A DNA stretch of 28,830 nt from JAMXLO01 sp041487355. Its GTDB lineage: Bacteria > Pseudomonadota > Alphaproteobacteria > Acetobacterales > Acetobacteraceae. Location: positions 1 to 28,830 of the forward strand of contig JBGPND010000046.1 of assembly GCA_041487355.1 (NCBI GenBank), in the 5' to 3' direction. Below are positions 8,154 through 16,796 of this stretch, piece by piece. The notes under the pieces are model-generated. The model was given only the letters and a program-made list of their open reading frames with translations. It had not been told where the DNA came from and ran no database searches. Positions within the stretch are counted from its first letter, which is position 1; each line of letters opens with the position of its first letter. The position numbers and the translations under genes were made by a program.

Positions 8154-9205
8154 GCGGCGGTCCCCAGCCGCTGTCCGGCGTAGCGCGCGGCGCGCAGCGC
8201 CTGCCACCAGTCGCGATGCGCCAGGTACCAGTCGATGGTGCGCGCAAGCCCGGTTTCGAAGTCGTGCGGTGCGGTCCAGGCGAGCGCCGCTTCGGCTCGC
8301 GTGGGATCGATCTCGTAGCGGAAATCGTGGCCGGGCCGATCCACCACGAATTGGATCAGCCGCTCGCGTGGCCCGAGCGGATCGGGCAGGCGGCGGTCCA
8401 GATGCGCGCAGATGGCGCGTATCACGTCGATATTGCTGCGCGGCTGGCGGGCGCCGACCGCGTAGGTGGCGCCCGGTTGGCCGCGCTCCAGGACGCGGAG
8501 CAGGGCGGCGGCGTGGTCCTCGACGAAGATCCAGTCCCTCCGGTTGGAGCCGTTGCCGTAGACCGGCAGTGGCTTGCCCTCCAGCGCATTGAGTGTGACC
8601 AGCGGGATCAGCTTCTCCGGGAACTGCCAGGGGCCATAGTTGTTCGCCGTGTTGCTGACGATCGTCGGCAGCCCATAGGTGTGGAACCAGGCGCGCACGA
8701 GGTGGTCGGAGGCCGCCTTGCTGGCCGCGTAGGGGCTGCGCGGATCGTACGGCGTGGTTTCGACGAACGGCGCATCATCCGGTCCGAGCGCGCCGAACAC
8801 TTCGTCGGTGGATACGTGATGGAAGCGGAACGCCGCGCGCCGCGCCGGGCCCAGCGTCGCCAGGTAGTGGCGGGCAGCCTCCAGCAGGGTGAAGGTGCCG
8901 ACGACATTGGTCTGGATGAACGCGGCCGGGGCGTCGATCGAACGATCGACATGGCTCTCGGCGGCGAGGTGCATCACGGCGTCGGGCTGGTGGGTCGCGA
9001 ATACCTGCCGCATTGCCGCGCCATCTGCGATGTCCGCGCGGACCAGCACGTGGCGGTTGTGCCCTCTCGCCTCCTCCAAAGCATCCTCGGACGCGGCATA
9101 GGTCAGCTTGTCGACGTTGACGACCACGTGGTCGGTATGGCGCAGCAGGTGCCGTATTACGGCCGAGCCGATGAAACCGCACCCGCCGGTCAACAGCAGT
9201 TTCAT
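8150..9205 (-). CDS. rfbB: dTDP-glucose 4,6-dehydratase
   Basis: The second step of dTDP-L-rhamnose synthesis, NAD-dependent. The 351-residue protein starts with the nucleotide-binding TGGCGFIGS (6-14), then HLAAESHVDRSI (79-90), the catalytic STDEVFG (132-138), YAASK (159-163), and NNYGPWQFPEKLIP, all diagnostic of RmlB. It is the first gene of the four-gene minus-strand operon. The promoter should lie in 9206-9371. That interval carries a 14-bp palindrome, TCACGGTCCCGTGA (9304-9317), whose role is unknown. A 3-gene overlap pattern of ATGA junctions follows downstream. Confidence 0.96.
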   Translation of the reverse strand: MKLLLTGGCGFIGSAVIRHLLRHTDHVVVNVDKLTYAASEDALEEARGHNRHVLVRADIADGAAMRQVFATHQPDAVMHLAAESHVDRSIDAPAAFIQTNVVGTFTLLEAARHYLATLGPARRAAFRFHHVSTDEVFGALGPDDAPFVETTPYDPRSPYAASKAASDHLVRAWFHTYGLPTIVSNTANNYGPWQFPEKLIPLVTLNALEGKPLPVYGNGSNRRDWIFVEDHAAALLRVLERGQPGATYAVGARQPRSNIDVIRAICAHLDRRLPDPLGPRERLIQFVVDRPGHDFRYEIDPTRAEAALAWTAPHDFETGLARTIDWYLAHRDWWQALRAARYAGQRLGTAA

Positions 9206-9371
9206 CAGCCTGCCACCCAGTCCAGAATGAACATCCGGTTTCCTTGCCTCATCTCGTGCCGCGGCGGCAGGCGGCCCATATCATCACGGGTGTCAAAAAC
9301 CCTTCACGGTCCCGTGACCTGGGACTGATTGTTCGCCTTATGCCGTGTCCGGATGCGGTTGGGAAGCGGAG

Positions 9372-9758
9372 TCATGCCTTGCCGACCAGCCAGCCGCACC
9401 AGACCGCAGCCAGGCAGAACACGATCGAGCCCAGGATATAGCCTGCGGCCGGCCAGGCATCGCCGGTCTGCAGCAATTCGAGCGTCTGCAGGCTGAACGC
9501 GGAGAAGGTGGTGAATCCGCCGCAGACGCCGACCATGAGGAAAATCCGCACGTCGGGATGCATGCCGACACGCTCCGGTACCAACGTGAGCGCTGCCACC
9601 AGCCCGATCACGAACGACCCAAGGACGTTGATCAGCAGAGTGCCCCACGGAAACCGCGGGCCGATCAGCGCGGTCATGGCGGCGCCCAGCCAGAACCGGG
9701 CGACGCTGCCCAGCGCCCCGCCTGCCGCCACCGCCAGCCAGGTCGATGCTCCACCCAT
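9372..9758 (-). CDS. crcB: Fluoride ion channel CrcB/FluC
   Basis: A 128-residue protein with four hydrophobic helices that forms dual-topology fluoride-export channels in the inner membrane. Family marks are GGALGSVARFWLG near residues 13-25, WGTLLINVLGSF (Asn44), and GFTTFSAFS (81-89), which contains the sodium-site and fluoride-path Thr and Phe residues. It stands alone, divergent from the MarR gene and upstream of the rfb operon on the same strand. I looked for a fluoride riboswitch in the short leader at 9759-9849 and saw none. Confidence 0.95.
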   Translation of the reverse strand: MGGASTWLAVAAGGALGSVARFWLGAAMTALIGPRFPWGTLLINVLGSFVIGLVAALTLVPERVGMHPDVRIFLMVGVCGGFTTFSAFSLQTLELLQTGDAWPAAGYILGSIVFCLAAVWCGWLVGKA

Positions 9759-9842
9759 GCCGCTACTCTCTCAATCGTCATGATCGGTAAGGCAAGCGTA
9801 TCGGCCTTGCGTTCGACGCATGCAGTGACGACTGGAGCCTTA

Positions 9843-9863
9843 TCATAACGTGGGTTATTATGA
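9843..9863. promoter_or_regulatory. Candidate MarR operator, inverted repeat TCATAA-N9-TTATGA
   Basis: TCATAA (9843-9848) and TTATGA (9858-9863) form a perfect inverted repeat in an AT-rich island just before the regulator gene. An inner pair, ATAAC and GTTAT (9845-9849, 9854-9858), adds symmetry. TATCAT at 9841-9846 resembles a -10 box and overlaps the left arm. MarR proteins usually bind such palindromes and repress their own operon. The assignment rests on position and symmetry only. Confidence 0.5.
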
Positions 9864-9876
9864 GCGATGGCTGCCA

Positions 9877-10374
9877 ATGGACTGCAATCCGGTGCACAAT
9901 TTTCAGCGTGACCTCATGTTCCTGCTGCACGATGTGGCGCGGCTGATGCGCGTCGACGCGGATAAGCGGGCCCGTGCCCACGGGATGACCAGGGCGCAAT
10001 GGGGTATCCTGATCTGGCTCGAGCGCCAGCCTGGCCTGTCCCAGAAGGAACTTTCCGAGATCCTCGAAGTCGAGCCGATCACCGTTGCCAGGCTGATCGA
10101 CCGGCTGGAAGCCAGGGGCATGGTGGAGCGTCGGCCGGACCCGAAGGACCGGCGGATCTGGCGCCTGCATCTCTGCCCGCCCGCCTATCCGGTGCTGCGC
10201 GAGATCGACCGCCAACGCGCTCAGATGCGAGCTCTGGCGACCGATGGATTGGACGAAGCAATACTCGAAACGATGACGGAAGCGCTGCTGAAGATGAAGA
10301 CGACGCTGACCCACGAGGCGCACCCGCCGCGCCGCTTCTCGCCGGTCGAAGCCGAAGCGCGGGAGGTCGCCTGA
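9877..10374 (+). CDS. MarR-family transcriptional regulator of the efflux operon
   Basis: About 165 residues from the ATG at 9877. The winged helix-turn-helix is clear: LSQKELSEILEVEPITVARLIDRLEARGMVERR (about 54-86), followed by the wing DPKDRR (88-93) and IWRLHL. Flanking helices would form the dimer interface. By family and context it should repress the downstream emrAB-like genes and release DNA when a toxic ligand binds. Its TGA shares a base with the ATG of the HlyD-type gene (TGATG at 10372-10376). An alternative GTG start at 9850 would place the inverted repeat partly inside the gene. I prefer 9877 because the palindrome then lies wholly upstream. Confidence 0.9.
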   Translation: MDCNPVHNFQRDLMFLLHDVARLMRVDADKRARAHGMTRAQWGILIWLERQPGLSQKELSEILEVEPITVARLIDRLEARGMVERRPDPKDRRIWRLHLCPPAYPVLREIDRQRAQMRALATDGLDEAILETMTEALLKMKTTLTHEAHPPRRFSPVEAEAREVA

Positions 10375-11468
10375 TGTCGCAAGCAGCCACCGCCGGCCAA
10401 GCGCCCCGCGTCACCGAAGCGCCCCCGCGCACCCGCCGGATCAGCCGCCGCCTGCTCCGCCCGATCCTGATGCTGGGCGGCATCCTCGTGGTGGCCGTCG
10501 GCTCCGGAGCCTACTGGTTGACCGGCGGCCGCTACGTCTCGATCGACGATGCCTATGTGCGAGCCGCGAAGGAGACGATCGCCACGGATGTCTCCGGCAT
10601 CGTGGCCTCGGTCCCCGTGCATGAGGGTCAGCGCGTCCAGAAGGGTGACCTCCTGCTGCGGCTCGATCCGCGCCAGTTCCAGATAGCGGTCGATGGCGCC
10701 AAGGCGAATCTCGGCGGCATCGGCTCCAGCCTCAACGCGATGAAGATCGACTATCAGCGGATGCTGCGCGAGGTCGAAGTCAAGCAGGCGCAGGTCCAGG
10801 CCGATCAGGCGAATTTCGAGCGCTATGCCAATCTGGTGAAGTCGGGCGGCGTGACCCGCGCCGACTACGACAATGCGCGCTTCCAGCTTGCCGCCAATCA
10901 GCAGGCAGTGGTTGCGTTGAAGACGCTGGCCGAGGTGCAGCTCGCCAAGCTCGGCGGCAATCCGGACGTCGATGTCCACGTGATGGCGGACTACCTGCAG
11001 GCGAAAGCCCGGCTCGACGAGGCGCAGCGCCAGCTCGACCACACGGTGATCTACGCGCCGTTCGGCGGTATCGTCACGCAGGTGGATACGGTGCAGCCGG
11101 GCATGTATCTCGCGGCCTCCACCGCCGCGTTCGGCATCGTCTCCACCGAGGATGTCTGGATCGAGGCCAATCCGAAGGAGACCGAACTCAGTTGGGTGAA
11201 GCCAGGCGATTCGGTGCAGGTGACCGTGGATACCTATCCCGGCCGCTCCTGGAAGGGCGTGGTGGCGAGCATCGCACCCAACTCCGGCTCGGAGTTCTCC
11301 GTCCTGCCGGCGCAGAACACGTCAGGGAACTGGGTGAAGGTGGTGCAGCGCATCCCTGTCCGCATTCGCGTCGAGCGCAAGGCGGGCGACCCCGAGCTGC
11401 GCTCCGGCATGAGCGTTGAGGCCAATATCGACACCGGCCACCGCCGCACCCTCGCCGACCTGCTGTAG
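10374..11468 (+). CDS. emrA: HlyD-family membrane fusion protein (EmrA type)
   Basis: This is the periplasmic adaptor of a three-part efflux pump. The 364-residue protein has a basic cytoplasmic start, one membrane helix (about 30-50) and YVSIDDAYVRA, the typical EmrA opening. The first lipoyl half-motif follows (TDVSGIVASVPVHEGQRVQKGDLLLRLD, about 71-98). Next come a long helical hairpin (about 105-220, rich in Gln, Ala and Lys) and the second half-motif beginning VIYAPFGGIVTQVD, with beta-barrel sequence to the end. It is start-coupled to the MarR gene and lies 11 bases before the transporter gene, so the three form one operon. No outer-membrane factor gene is adjacent. Confidence 0.93.
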   Translation: MSQAATAGQAPRVTEAPPRTRRISRRLLRPILMLGGILVVAVGSGAYWLTGGRYVSIDDAYVRAAKETIATDVSGIVASVPVHEGQRVQKGDLLLRLDPRQFQIAVDGAKANLGGIGSSLNAMKIDYQRMLREVEVKQAQVQADQANFERYANLVKSGGVTRADYDNARFQLAANQQAVVALKTLAEVQLAKLGGNPDVDVHVMADYLQAKARLDEAQRQLDHTVIYAPFGGIVTQVDTVQPGMYLAASTAAFGIVSTEDVWIEANPKETELSWVKPGDSVQVTVDTYPGRSWKGVVASIAPNSGSEFSVLPAQNTSGNWVKVVQRIPVRIRVERKAGDPELRSGMSVEANIDTGHRRTLADLL

Positions 11469-11479
11469 ACCGATCCGCC

Positions 11480-13021
11480 ATGGCCCCGGGCCCACACGAT
11501 CAGGTGCCGCATCGCCTGATCATCACCTGCTGCACGGTCGGCGCCACCCTGATGCAGGCGCTGGATCAGACGATTGCCAACGTGGCGCTGCCCTACATGC
11601 AGGGCAGCCTGTCGGCGAGCTTCGACGAGATCACCTGGGTGCTGACCTCGTACATCACCGCCGCGGCGATCATGACCGCGCCGGTGGGCTGGATGGCGTC
11701 GCGTTTCGGCAGGAAACATCTGTTCGTTGCCTGTCTGACCGGTTTCACCATCACCTCGATGATGTGCGGCGCGGCGCAGTCGCTGGACCAGATGGTGCTG
11801 TTCCGTCTGTTGCAGGGCATGTTCGGCGCGGCGCTGGTGCCGCTGTCGCAGGCGACCATGCTCGACATCTATCCGCTGGAGCAGCGCGGCTCCGCCATGG
11901 CGATCTGGGGCGTCGGCGTGATGATCGGCCCGATCCTCGGCCCGACGCTCGGCGGCTACCTGACCGAGATGTACAACTGGCGTTACGTGTTCTACATCAA
12001 CCTGCCGTTCGGCATCCTGGCAACCGCTGGCCTGATCTTCTTCATGCCGCGCACCGAGCCGCGCTCCGGCATGCGGTTCGACTGGATCGGTTTCGCCGTG
12101 CTCAGCCTCGGCATCGGCGGCGTCCAGATGATGCTGGACCGCGGCCAGGAACGGGACTGGTTCACTTCCGGCGAGATCATCGCCGAAGCCGTGCTGGGCG
12201 GGCTCGGCATCTACCTGTTCGTCGTCCATATGCTGACCGGACGGCGCCCGTTCATCCCGCCGTCGCTGTTCAAGGACCGCAACTTCGCGGCCGGCGTGGC
12301 GATGATGTTCGCCGCCGGCACGATCCTGGTGTCCAGCTCATCCCTGATGGCGCCGTGGCTGCAGAACCTCGCCAACTACCCGGTCGATGCGGCCGGGCTG
12401 ATCATGGCACCGCGCGGCATCGGCACCATGGTCGCAATGGTGCTCGCCGGCCGCCTCGCCTCGCGCATCGATCCGCGCATGCTGATGGGTGGCGGCATCC
12501 TGTGCGTCGTCTGGTCGATCTGGGAAATGACCGGTTGGACGCCAGACGTTTCGCAGGCGCGGCTGATCTTCACCATCTGCGTGCAGGGCTTCGGGCTGGG
12601 CTTCCTGTTCATCCCGCTGCAGATGGTGGCCTTCGCGACGCTGCCGGTGATGCTGCGCACGGATGGCGCGTCGTTGTTCAGCCTGGCGCGCAATATCGGC
12701 GCGGCGATCGGCGTGTCGGTGACCTCGGGCATGCTGGCACACAACACCCAGGCGCTGCATGCCGAGATCGGCGCATCGGTGAACCCGTTCAATCGCGCCC
12801 TGCAGGATGGCGGGCTGGTGCATCAGTACCTCAACCCGGCAACCCGCCACGGCGCCGCCCTGCTGGACCACATTATCAATCAGCAGGCGCAGATCATCGC
12901 CTACATGGACGACTACAGGCTGATGATCTTCACCACGCTGCCGGCTGTCCTGCTGCTGTTCCTGATGCGCCGGCCTCGCCAGGCGCCACGCCCAGCCGAC
13001 CCGCACGCCGCGATGGAGTGA
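11480..13021 (+). CDS. emrB: DHA2-family multidrug efflux MFS transporter (EmrB type)
   Basis: A 513-residue inner-membrane drug:proton antiporter with about 14 predicted helices. DHA2 motifs are present: LDQTIANVALP (28-38, motif D1), the motif-A loop GWMASRFGRKH (70-80), and motif C as GVGVMIGPILGPTLGGYLTE (starting near 140). It would work with the preceding HlyD protein to export hydrophobic toxicants. The gene ends 32 bases from the stop of the convergent glycosyltransferase. Substrate is unknown. Confidence 0.94.
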   Translation: MAPGPHDQVPHRLIITCCTVGATLMQALDQTIANVALPYMQGSLSASFDEITWVLTSYITAAAIMTAPVGWMASRFGRKHLFVACLTGFTITSMMCGAAQSLDQMVLFRLLQGMFGAALVPLSQATMLDIYPLEQRGSAMAIWGVGVMIGPILGPTLGGYLTEMYNWRYVFYINLPFGILATAGLIFFMPRTEPRSGMRFDWIGFAVLSLGIGGVQMMLDRGQERDWFTSGEIIAEAVLGGLGIYLFVVHMLTGRRPFIPPSLFKDRNFAAGVAMMFAAGTILVSSSSLMAPWLQNLANYPVDAAGLIMAPRGIGTMVAMVLAGRLASRIDPRMLMGGGILCVVWSIWEMTGWTPDVSQARLIFTICVQGFGLGFLFIPLQMVAFATLPVMLRTDGASLFSLARNIGAAIGVSVTSGMLAHNTQALHAEIGASVNPFNRALQDGGLVHQYLNPATRHGAALLDHIINQQAQIIAYMDDYRLMIFTTLPAVLLLFLMRRPRQAPRPADPHAAME

Positions 13022-13043
13022 TCGACGCGCTCAGCCGCATCTC

Positions 13044-13063
13044 GGCCGGGCGTCTAGCCGGCC
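13044..13063. terminator. Inverted repeat between convergent emrB and glycosyltransferase genes
   Basis: GGCCGG (13044-13049) and CCGGCC (13058-13063) are separated by 8 bases and overlap the stop codon of the minus-strand gene. No T-run follows on either strand, so any role in termination is tentative. Confidence 0.3.
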
Positions 13064-16000
13064 TGCGCGGTTTCCCGATCCGCTGCGGCGCGCGAGCCTC
13101 CGCGCCGCCGCTGCATCAGGTTGAGCCAGGCAGCGCGGCGCTCGCCTGCCTGGGCCGCCAATGTCCCGCGGGCGAATGCGGTGCGCGCGCCTTCCGCCAG
13201 GCGCCGTCGCAGGGCTGCGTCGCGCACGAGGCGGGCAAGAGCCACGAACCAGGCACTCTCGTCATCCGGCAGCAGCCAGCCGCCTGGTCCATCGGCCAGC
13301 GTGCCGCGATAGACGTCGCGATCCGAGGCCAGCACCGGCAGGCCGATCGCGGCATAATCGAGCGCCTTTATCGCCGACTTGCAGCGGTTGAAATTCGTGT
13401 CGGCGAGCGGTGCGATGCCGATGTCCCAGTGCTGCTGCGTGATCCAGTTGACGAAGCCCGGGTACGACGACGTGGCGTGTACCGGCATGCCGACGCGGCT
13501 CACCCAGGATGGCAGGTCGCCGCGGCCGCTCACGCCCAGCAGGTCGACGGAGACATGCTCTCCGAATACCGTCTTGATCCGCGCCAGCGCGGACTCGACG
13601 ATGGCGAAATCGGCGTCGTGCGTCGCGGTGCCCATGAACAGGATGCGCACCGGCCCCTGCCGCGGTGCCGTGGGGCGCGGGAACGTGGCCCACAGCCGTT
13701 CGTCGAGGCCGTTCGCCACGACCCGCACATCGTCGCGCAGCTCCGCCAGGGTTTCAGCCAGCGCCTGGGTCGAAACCCACACCGCGCCGGCGCCGCGGAT
13801 CATGCGCGACACCAGCCGCGCGCGCGGCCGCAGCAGACTGGCATCGGGGTGGTCGCGCGGGATGTGCCGGAGATCGTCATCCAGGTCGTAGAGCAGTGTC
13901 ATGCCGTGATCGCGGCAATGGCGGATCAGGGCGTCGGCGGCTTCGAGGTCGGGCACGGCGTAGCGTTGGGTGACGAAGATGTCGGCGCGATACGCCAGCG
14001 CATCCGCGGCATCGGCGAGCACGATGTCCCAATCGCCGCCGATCGCCGGATGATCGAGCGGCTGCAGCAGGCGTATATACGCGCAGGGGGTCAGGGCGCC
14101 GCCCTCGAACCGCTCCGGGATGACGACGACGCTGATCCGACCTTCGCGGCGAAGGTCAACCAGATCATCGGCGGAGCGGATGGCTGGCGCGCGCGCATAC
14201 TCCTCGCGATAGAAGTCCGCGACGGGCTCGCGGGGCTTGCCGGCGGGCGGCTTGCGCTGGCGCGCCAGTTCGCCACGTGCCTGCTCGAATGCGGCGAGCC
14301 ACTCCTCGGTCGATGCCTCGGGATCCACCAGCCATGTCAGGGGCCGTCCCTCCAGCCGCTCGGGAAAGGCGCCGATGCGCGTGGCGATGATCGGCAGGCC
14401 GGCGTCGATCGCGGCACTCAGCGTGTAGCTGTAGGTCTCCGGCCATTGCGCGGGAAACCAGACGATGTGTGGCTTCACCTTGGCGAGCAGCGTGGGCAGG
14501 TCTGCGTCCTTGTACTCGCCGGTCACCTCGATGCGTTCGGCGAGCCGTTCCGGCAGCTCCTGTTCGGCATAGCCGATCACGTGGATCGACAGGTCGGCGG
14601 GATTGGCGGCCGCGGCCAAACTCATTACGCTGAGCGCACCCTTCTGGTTGGCGAGCACACCGATCACCGCCACACGCAACTTGCGGCTCCTGCCGAGCGC
14701 GGGCGGAGAGAGCGGCCACGGTCCGGCCGCCACTGTGTCGTGCGGCACGACGATCGCACGGCGATCGTATCCGTAGCGTGCCAGGCGCCGGCGTACGTCC
14801 TCGCTCGGGCAGATCACCCGTTCGGCCTCGAGGAACTGCCACGCATTGTCGCGCCGCCACGACACGATATCGCGCGAGCCGTAGCTGGAGCGGTCGGCGA
14901 TGCACGCATTGCAGAATGCGGGCTCCGGCTCGCCGCAATAGGCACCCTGCAGCCAGGGCAGCAGGTTCACCTGCGGGCAGATCGCGAAATAGTCATGCAC
15001 CGTCACGTCGAACGGCACGCCGAGCCGGTGCAGCAGGGACCGCACGTCGAGGTCCATGCTCATCAGGTGATGGATATGCGCGCGGGTGACCATGGCCGAC
15101 TCCAGCACCAGTGCGAGGTCGGCCACCCGCTCCGCCGGCAGCGCCAGCTCCGGATGGCCCGGCAGCGCCGGCACTGAAAGCGCGGCGCCGCGGGCGGTGG
15201 ATTCCAGCAGCAGGCAATTGGCCTTGCCGGTCGTGCGCTCCACAAGCTCGCCGATATGCCGGCGCACGCCGCCGCCCAGATCATGCGTCAGCATCAGGAT
15301 GGTGGGCCGGCCGGAGCGGCGGAACAGCTCCATGGTCACGGCCAAGCGGAACGGTCCGACGGCGTCCAACTTCACATGCTGTGCCACCATGCGCGCATAG
15401 TGCGGATAGCGCTCCGCCAGAACGGCCAAGCCCTGCTGCGCGGCGGCCGATGCGCCGGCACCGAAGCTCACCGAGCCCTCATGATAGACGAAGGTGTCGC
15501 AGGCGAGCAGATGGCGCCAACCGCGCGCGCCGGCACGCAGGCAGAAGTCGTTTTCCTCGCCATAGCCGCGGCCGAACGCATCGGCGTCGAACAAGCCGAC
15601 ATCGGCCAGCGCGGCGCGGCGGATATACATGCAGAATCCGACCGTGGTGGGCAGCTCGACGCTGCGTCCACCATTGGCCGCGCGGCAGGCCGCATCCAGT
15701 TCGGTCGCACCGAGGCCGAAGACGGGCGGCCCGCCTTCGATGCGCGGATAGCTGCAAATCGTCGCGTTGTTGGAGAATGGCGAGACCGACGCCACGCGCG
15801 GCGTCGCATAGGCGTGCCCCGCCAGCCGCGCGAGCCATCCCGGCGGCACCTCCGTGTCGCTGTTCAGCAGGACCACATCATGGTTGCCGGCTGCCTCGAT
15901 GCCGATATTCACTGAGGCAACGAAACCCTGATTGCGCCGGTTGCGCACCAGCTCGATGCGTCCCTCGGCGGCGATCCGGTCGAGCCAGGCGGACAGTTTC

Positions 16001-16590
16001 GGCTCCGGCGAGCGGTCGTCCACCACGATCACCCGCCCTGCCGGACGGTCCGGATCGGCAAGCACGGATTCGATGCAGCGCTGGGTCTGCGCCAGGCCTC
16101 GATACGCAGGAATAATGACATCGACAGCGATATCGTGCGGCGGAGCCGGCGGCTCGGCGTTGGTCGGCAGATAGTCCTTGATGGCGACCGGTTTTTCGGT
16201 CAACCAGCCGCGGGTGACGCCGAACAGCAGATGATAGAGCAGCGGATTGGCCGCTGCCTCCGGGTGCTGGTCGACGTAGTAGGCCGCGTCGAAGCGCGGA
16301 TGCGGGTTGCGCAGTTCGGCTGCGCCCATCTGCAGGTAATGCAGCAGCGGATGCTGTCCCGAGTTCGCCACGTCCGGGTAGTGCGCAAGGTACCAGGCGC
16401 TGTCGAAGAAGCGGTTCGGGTCGCGGCCCTCGGCGGCGCCATAGTGCACGAAATGATGCAGCGGTTCGGTGCCGGAGGCGGCAACGTCGGGATAGCGCGA
16501 CAGGTACCAGTCGGGATCGAAGAAGCCGGCCAGCGCCTCGCCGAGATCGGCGACGGAGGTCGCTTCTGGTGTATCACTGGAAGGCGGCAT
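13054..16590 (-). CDS. Giant multidomain glycosyltransferase (repeats + GT2 + two GT4-like domains)
   Basis: 1178 residues. Residues 23-130 hold three copies of a short repeat of the form FDxxWYLxxYPDVAxSGxxPLxHYxxxGAxExRxP, seen at the front of large bacterial surface-polysaccharide glycosyltransferases. A GT2 domain follows (about 155-400) with VDVIIPAYRG, VVDDRS, LLNSDTEVPPGW (nucleotide-sugar DxD-type site near 244) and GEENDFCLRA. A GT4-like domain spans about 427-790, with LTHDLGGGVRRHI, VHDYFAICPQ and a Cys cluster CGEPEPAFCNAC (552-563). A second GT4-like domain spans about 815-1150, ending with KALDYAAIGLPVLASD. One polypeptide could therefore add several sugars in sequence. Next to the dTDP-rhamnose operon, rhamnosyl transfer is a reasonable guess. 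The domain borders are estimates by eye. Confidence 0.9.
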   Translation of the reverse strand: MPPSSDTPEATSVADLGEALAGFFDPDWYLSRYPDVAASGTEPLHHFVHYGAAEGRDPNRFFDSAWYLAHYPDVANSGQHPLLHYLQMGAAELRNPHPRFDAAYYVDQHPEAAANPLLYHLLFGVTRGWLTEKPVAIKDYLPTNAEPPAPPHDIAVDVIIPAYRGLAQTQRCIESVLADPDRPAGRVIVVDDRSPEPKLSAWLDRIAAEGRIELVRNRRNQGFVASVNIGIEAAGNHDVVLLNSDTEVPPGWLARLAGHAYATPRVASVSPFSNNATICSYPRIEGGPPVFGLGATELDAACRAANGGRSVELPTTVGFCMYIRRAALADVGLFDADAFGRGYGEENDFCLRAGARGWRHLLACDTFVYHEGSVSFGAGASAAAQQGLAVLAERYPHYARMVAQHVKLDAVGPFRLAVTMELFRRSGRPTILMLTHDLGGGVRRHIGELVERTTGKANCLLLESTARGAALSVPALPGHPELALPAERVADLALVLESAMVTRAHIHHLMSMDLDVRSLLHRLGVPFDVTVHDYFAICPQVNLLPWLQGAYCGEPEPAFCNACIADRSSYGSRDIVSWRRDNAWQFLEAERVICPSEDVRRRLARYGYDRRAIVVPHDTVAAGPWPLSPPALGRSRKLRVAVIGVLANQKGALSVMSLAAAANPADLSIHVIGYAEQELPERLAERIEVTGEYKDADLPTLLAKVKPHIVWFPAQWPETYSYTLSAAIDAGLPIIATRIGAFPERLEGRPLTWLVDPEASTEEWLAAFEQARGELARQRKPPAGKPREPVADFYREEYARAPAIRSADDLVDLRREGRISVVVIPERFEGGALTPCAYIRLLQPLDHPAIGGDWDIVLADAADALAYRADIFVTQRYAVPDLEAADALIRHCRDHGMTLLYDLDDDLRHIPRDHPDASLLRPRARLVSRMIRGAGAVWVSTQALAETLAELRDDVRVVANGLDERLWATFPRPTAPRQGPVRILFMGTATHDADFAIVESALARIKTVFGEHVSVDLLGVSGRGDLPSWVSRVGMPVHATSSYPGFVNWITQQHWDIGIAPLADTNFNRCKSAIKALDYAAIGLPVLASDRDVYRGTLADGPGGWLLPDDESAWFVALARLVRDAALRRRLAEGARTAFARGTLAAQAGERRAAWLNLMQRRRGGSRAAADRETAQAG

Positions 16591-16796
16591 GCCGGTCGAT
16601 TCCTGTCCAGCCTATCGCGTCCGGCCGATGCGTCTGAGACGTGCCGCTGTGCTGGCGGTCAGCCAGCGCTTCCCGCAGAAAACCGCCCGTGTCAAGGCGG
16701 AACGTTGTGAACGGCAGGGCGATCGATGCACTGGACACCGCGCGCGGCCTGCGCTCATGGGTAACGGCGATGAGTGGGCGCATGGGAGCGGGAACG

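Noticed and set aside
9759..9849. Possible fluoride riboswitch ahead of crcB
   Set aside because: No match to the conserved pseudoknot layout was seen in the short leader.
11416..15177. Very long open frame on the plus strand (1253 codons)
   Set aside because: It is a shadow of emrB and of the opposite-strand glycosyltransferase, rich in Arg, Ala and Gly with no domain sequence. The real genes have clear motifs.
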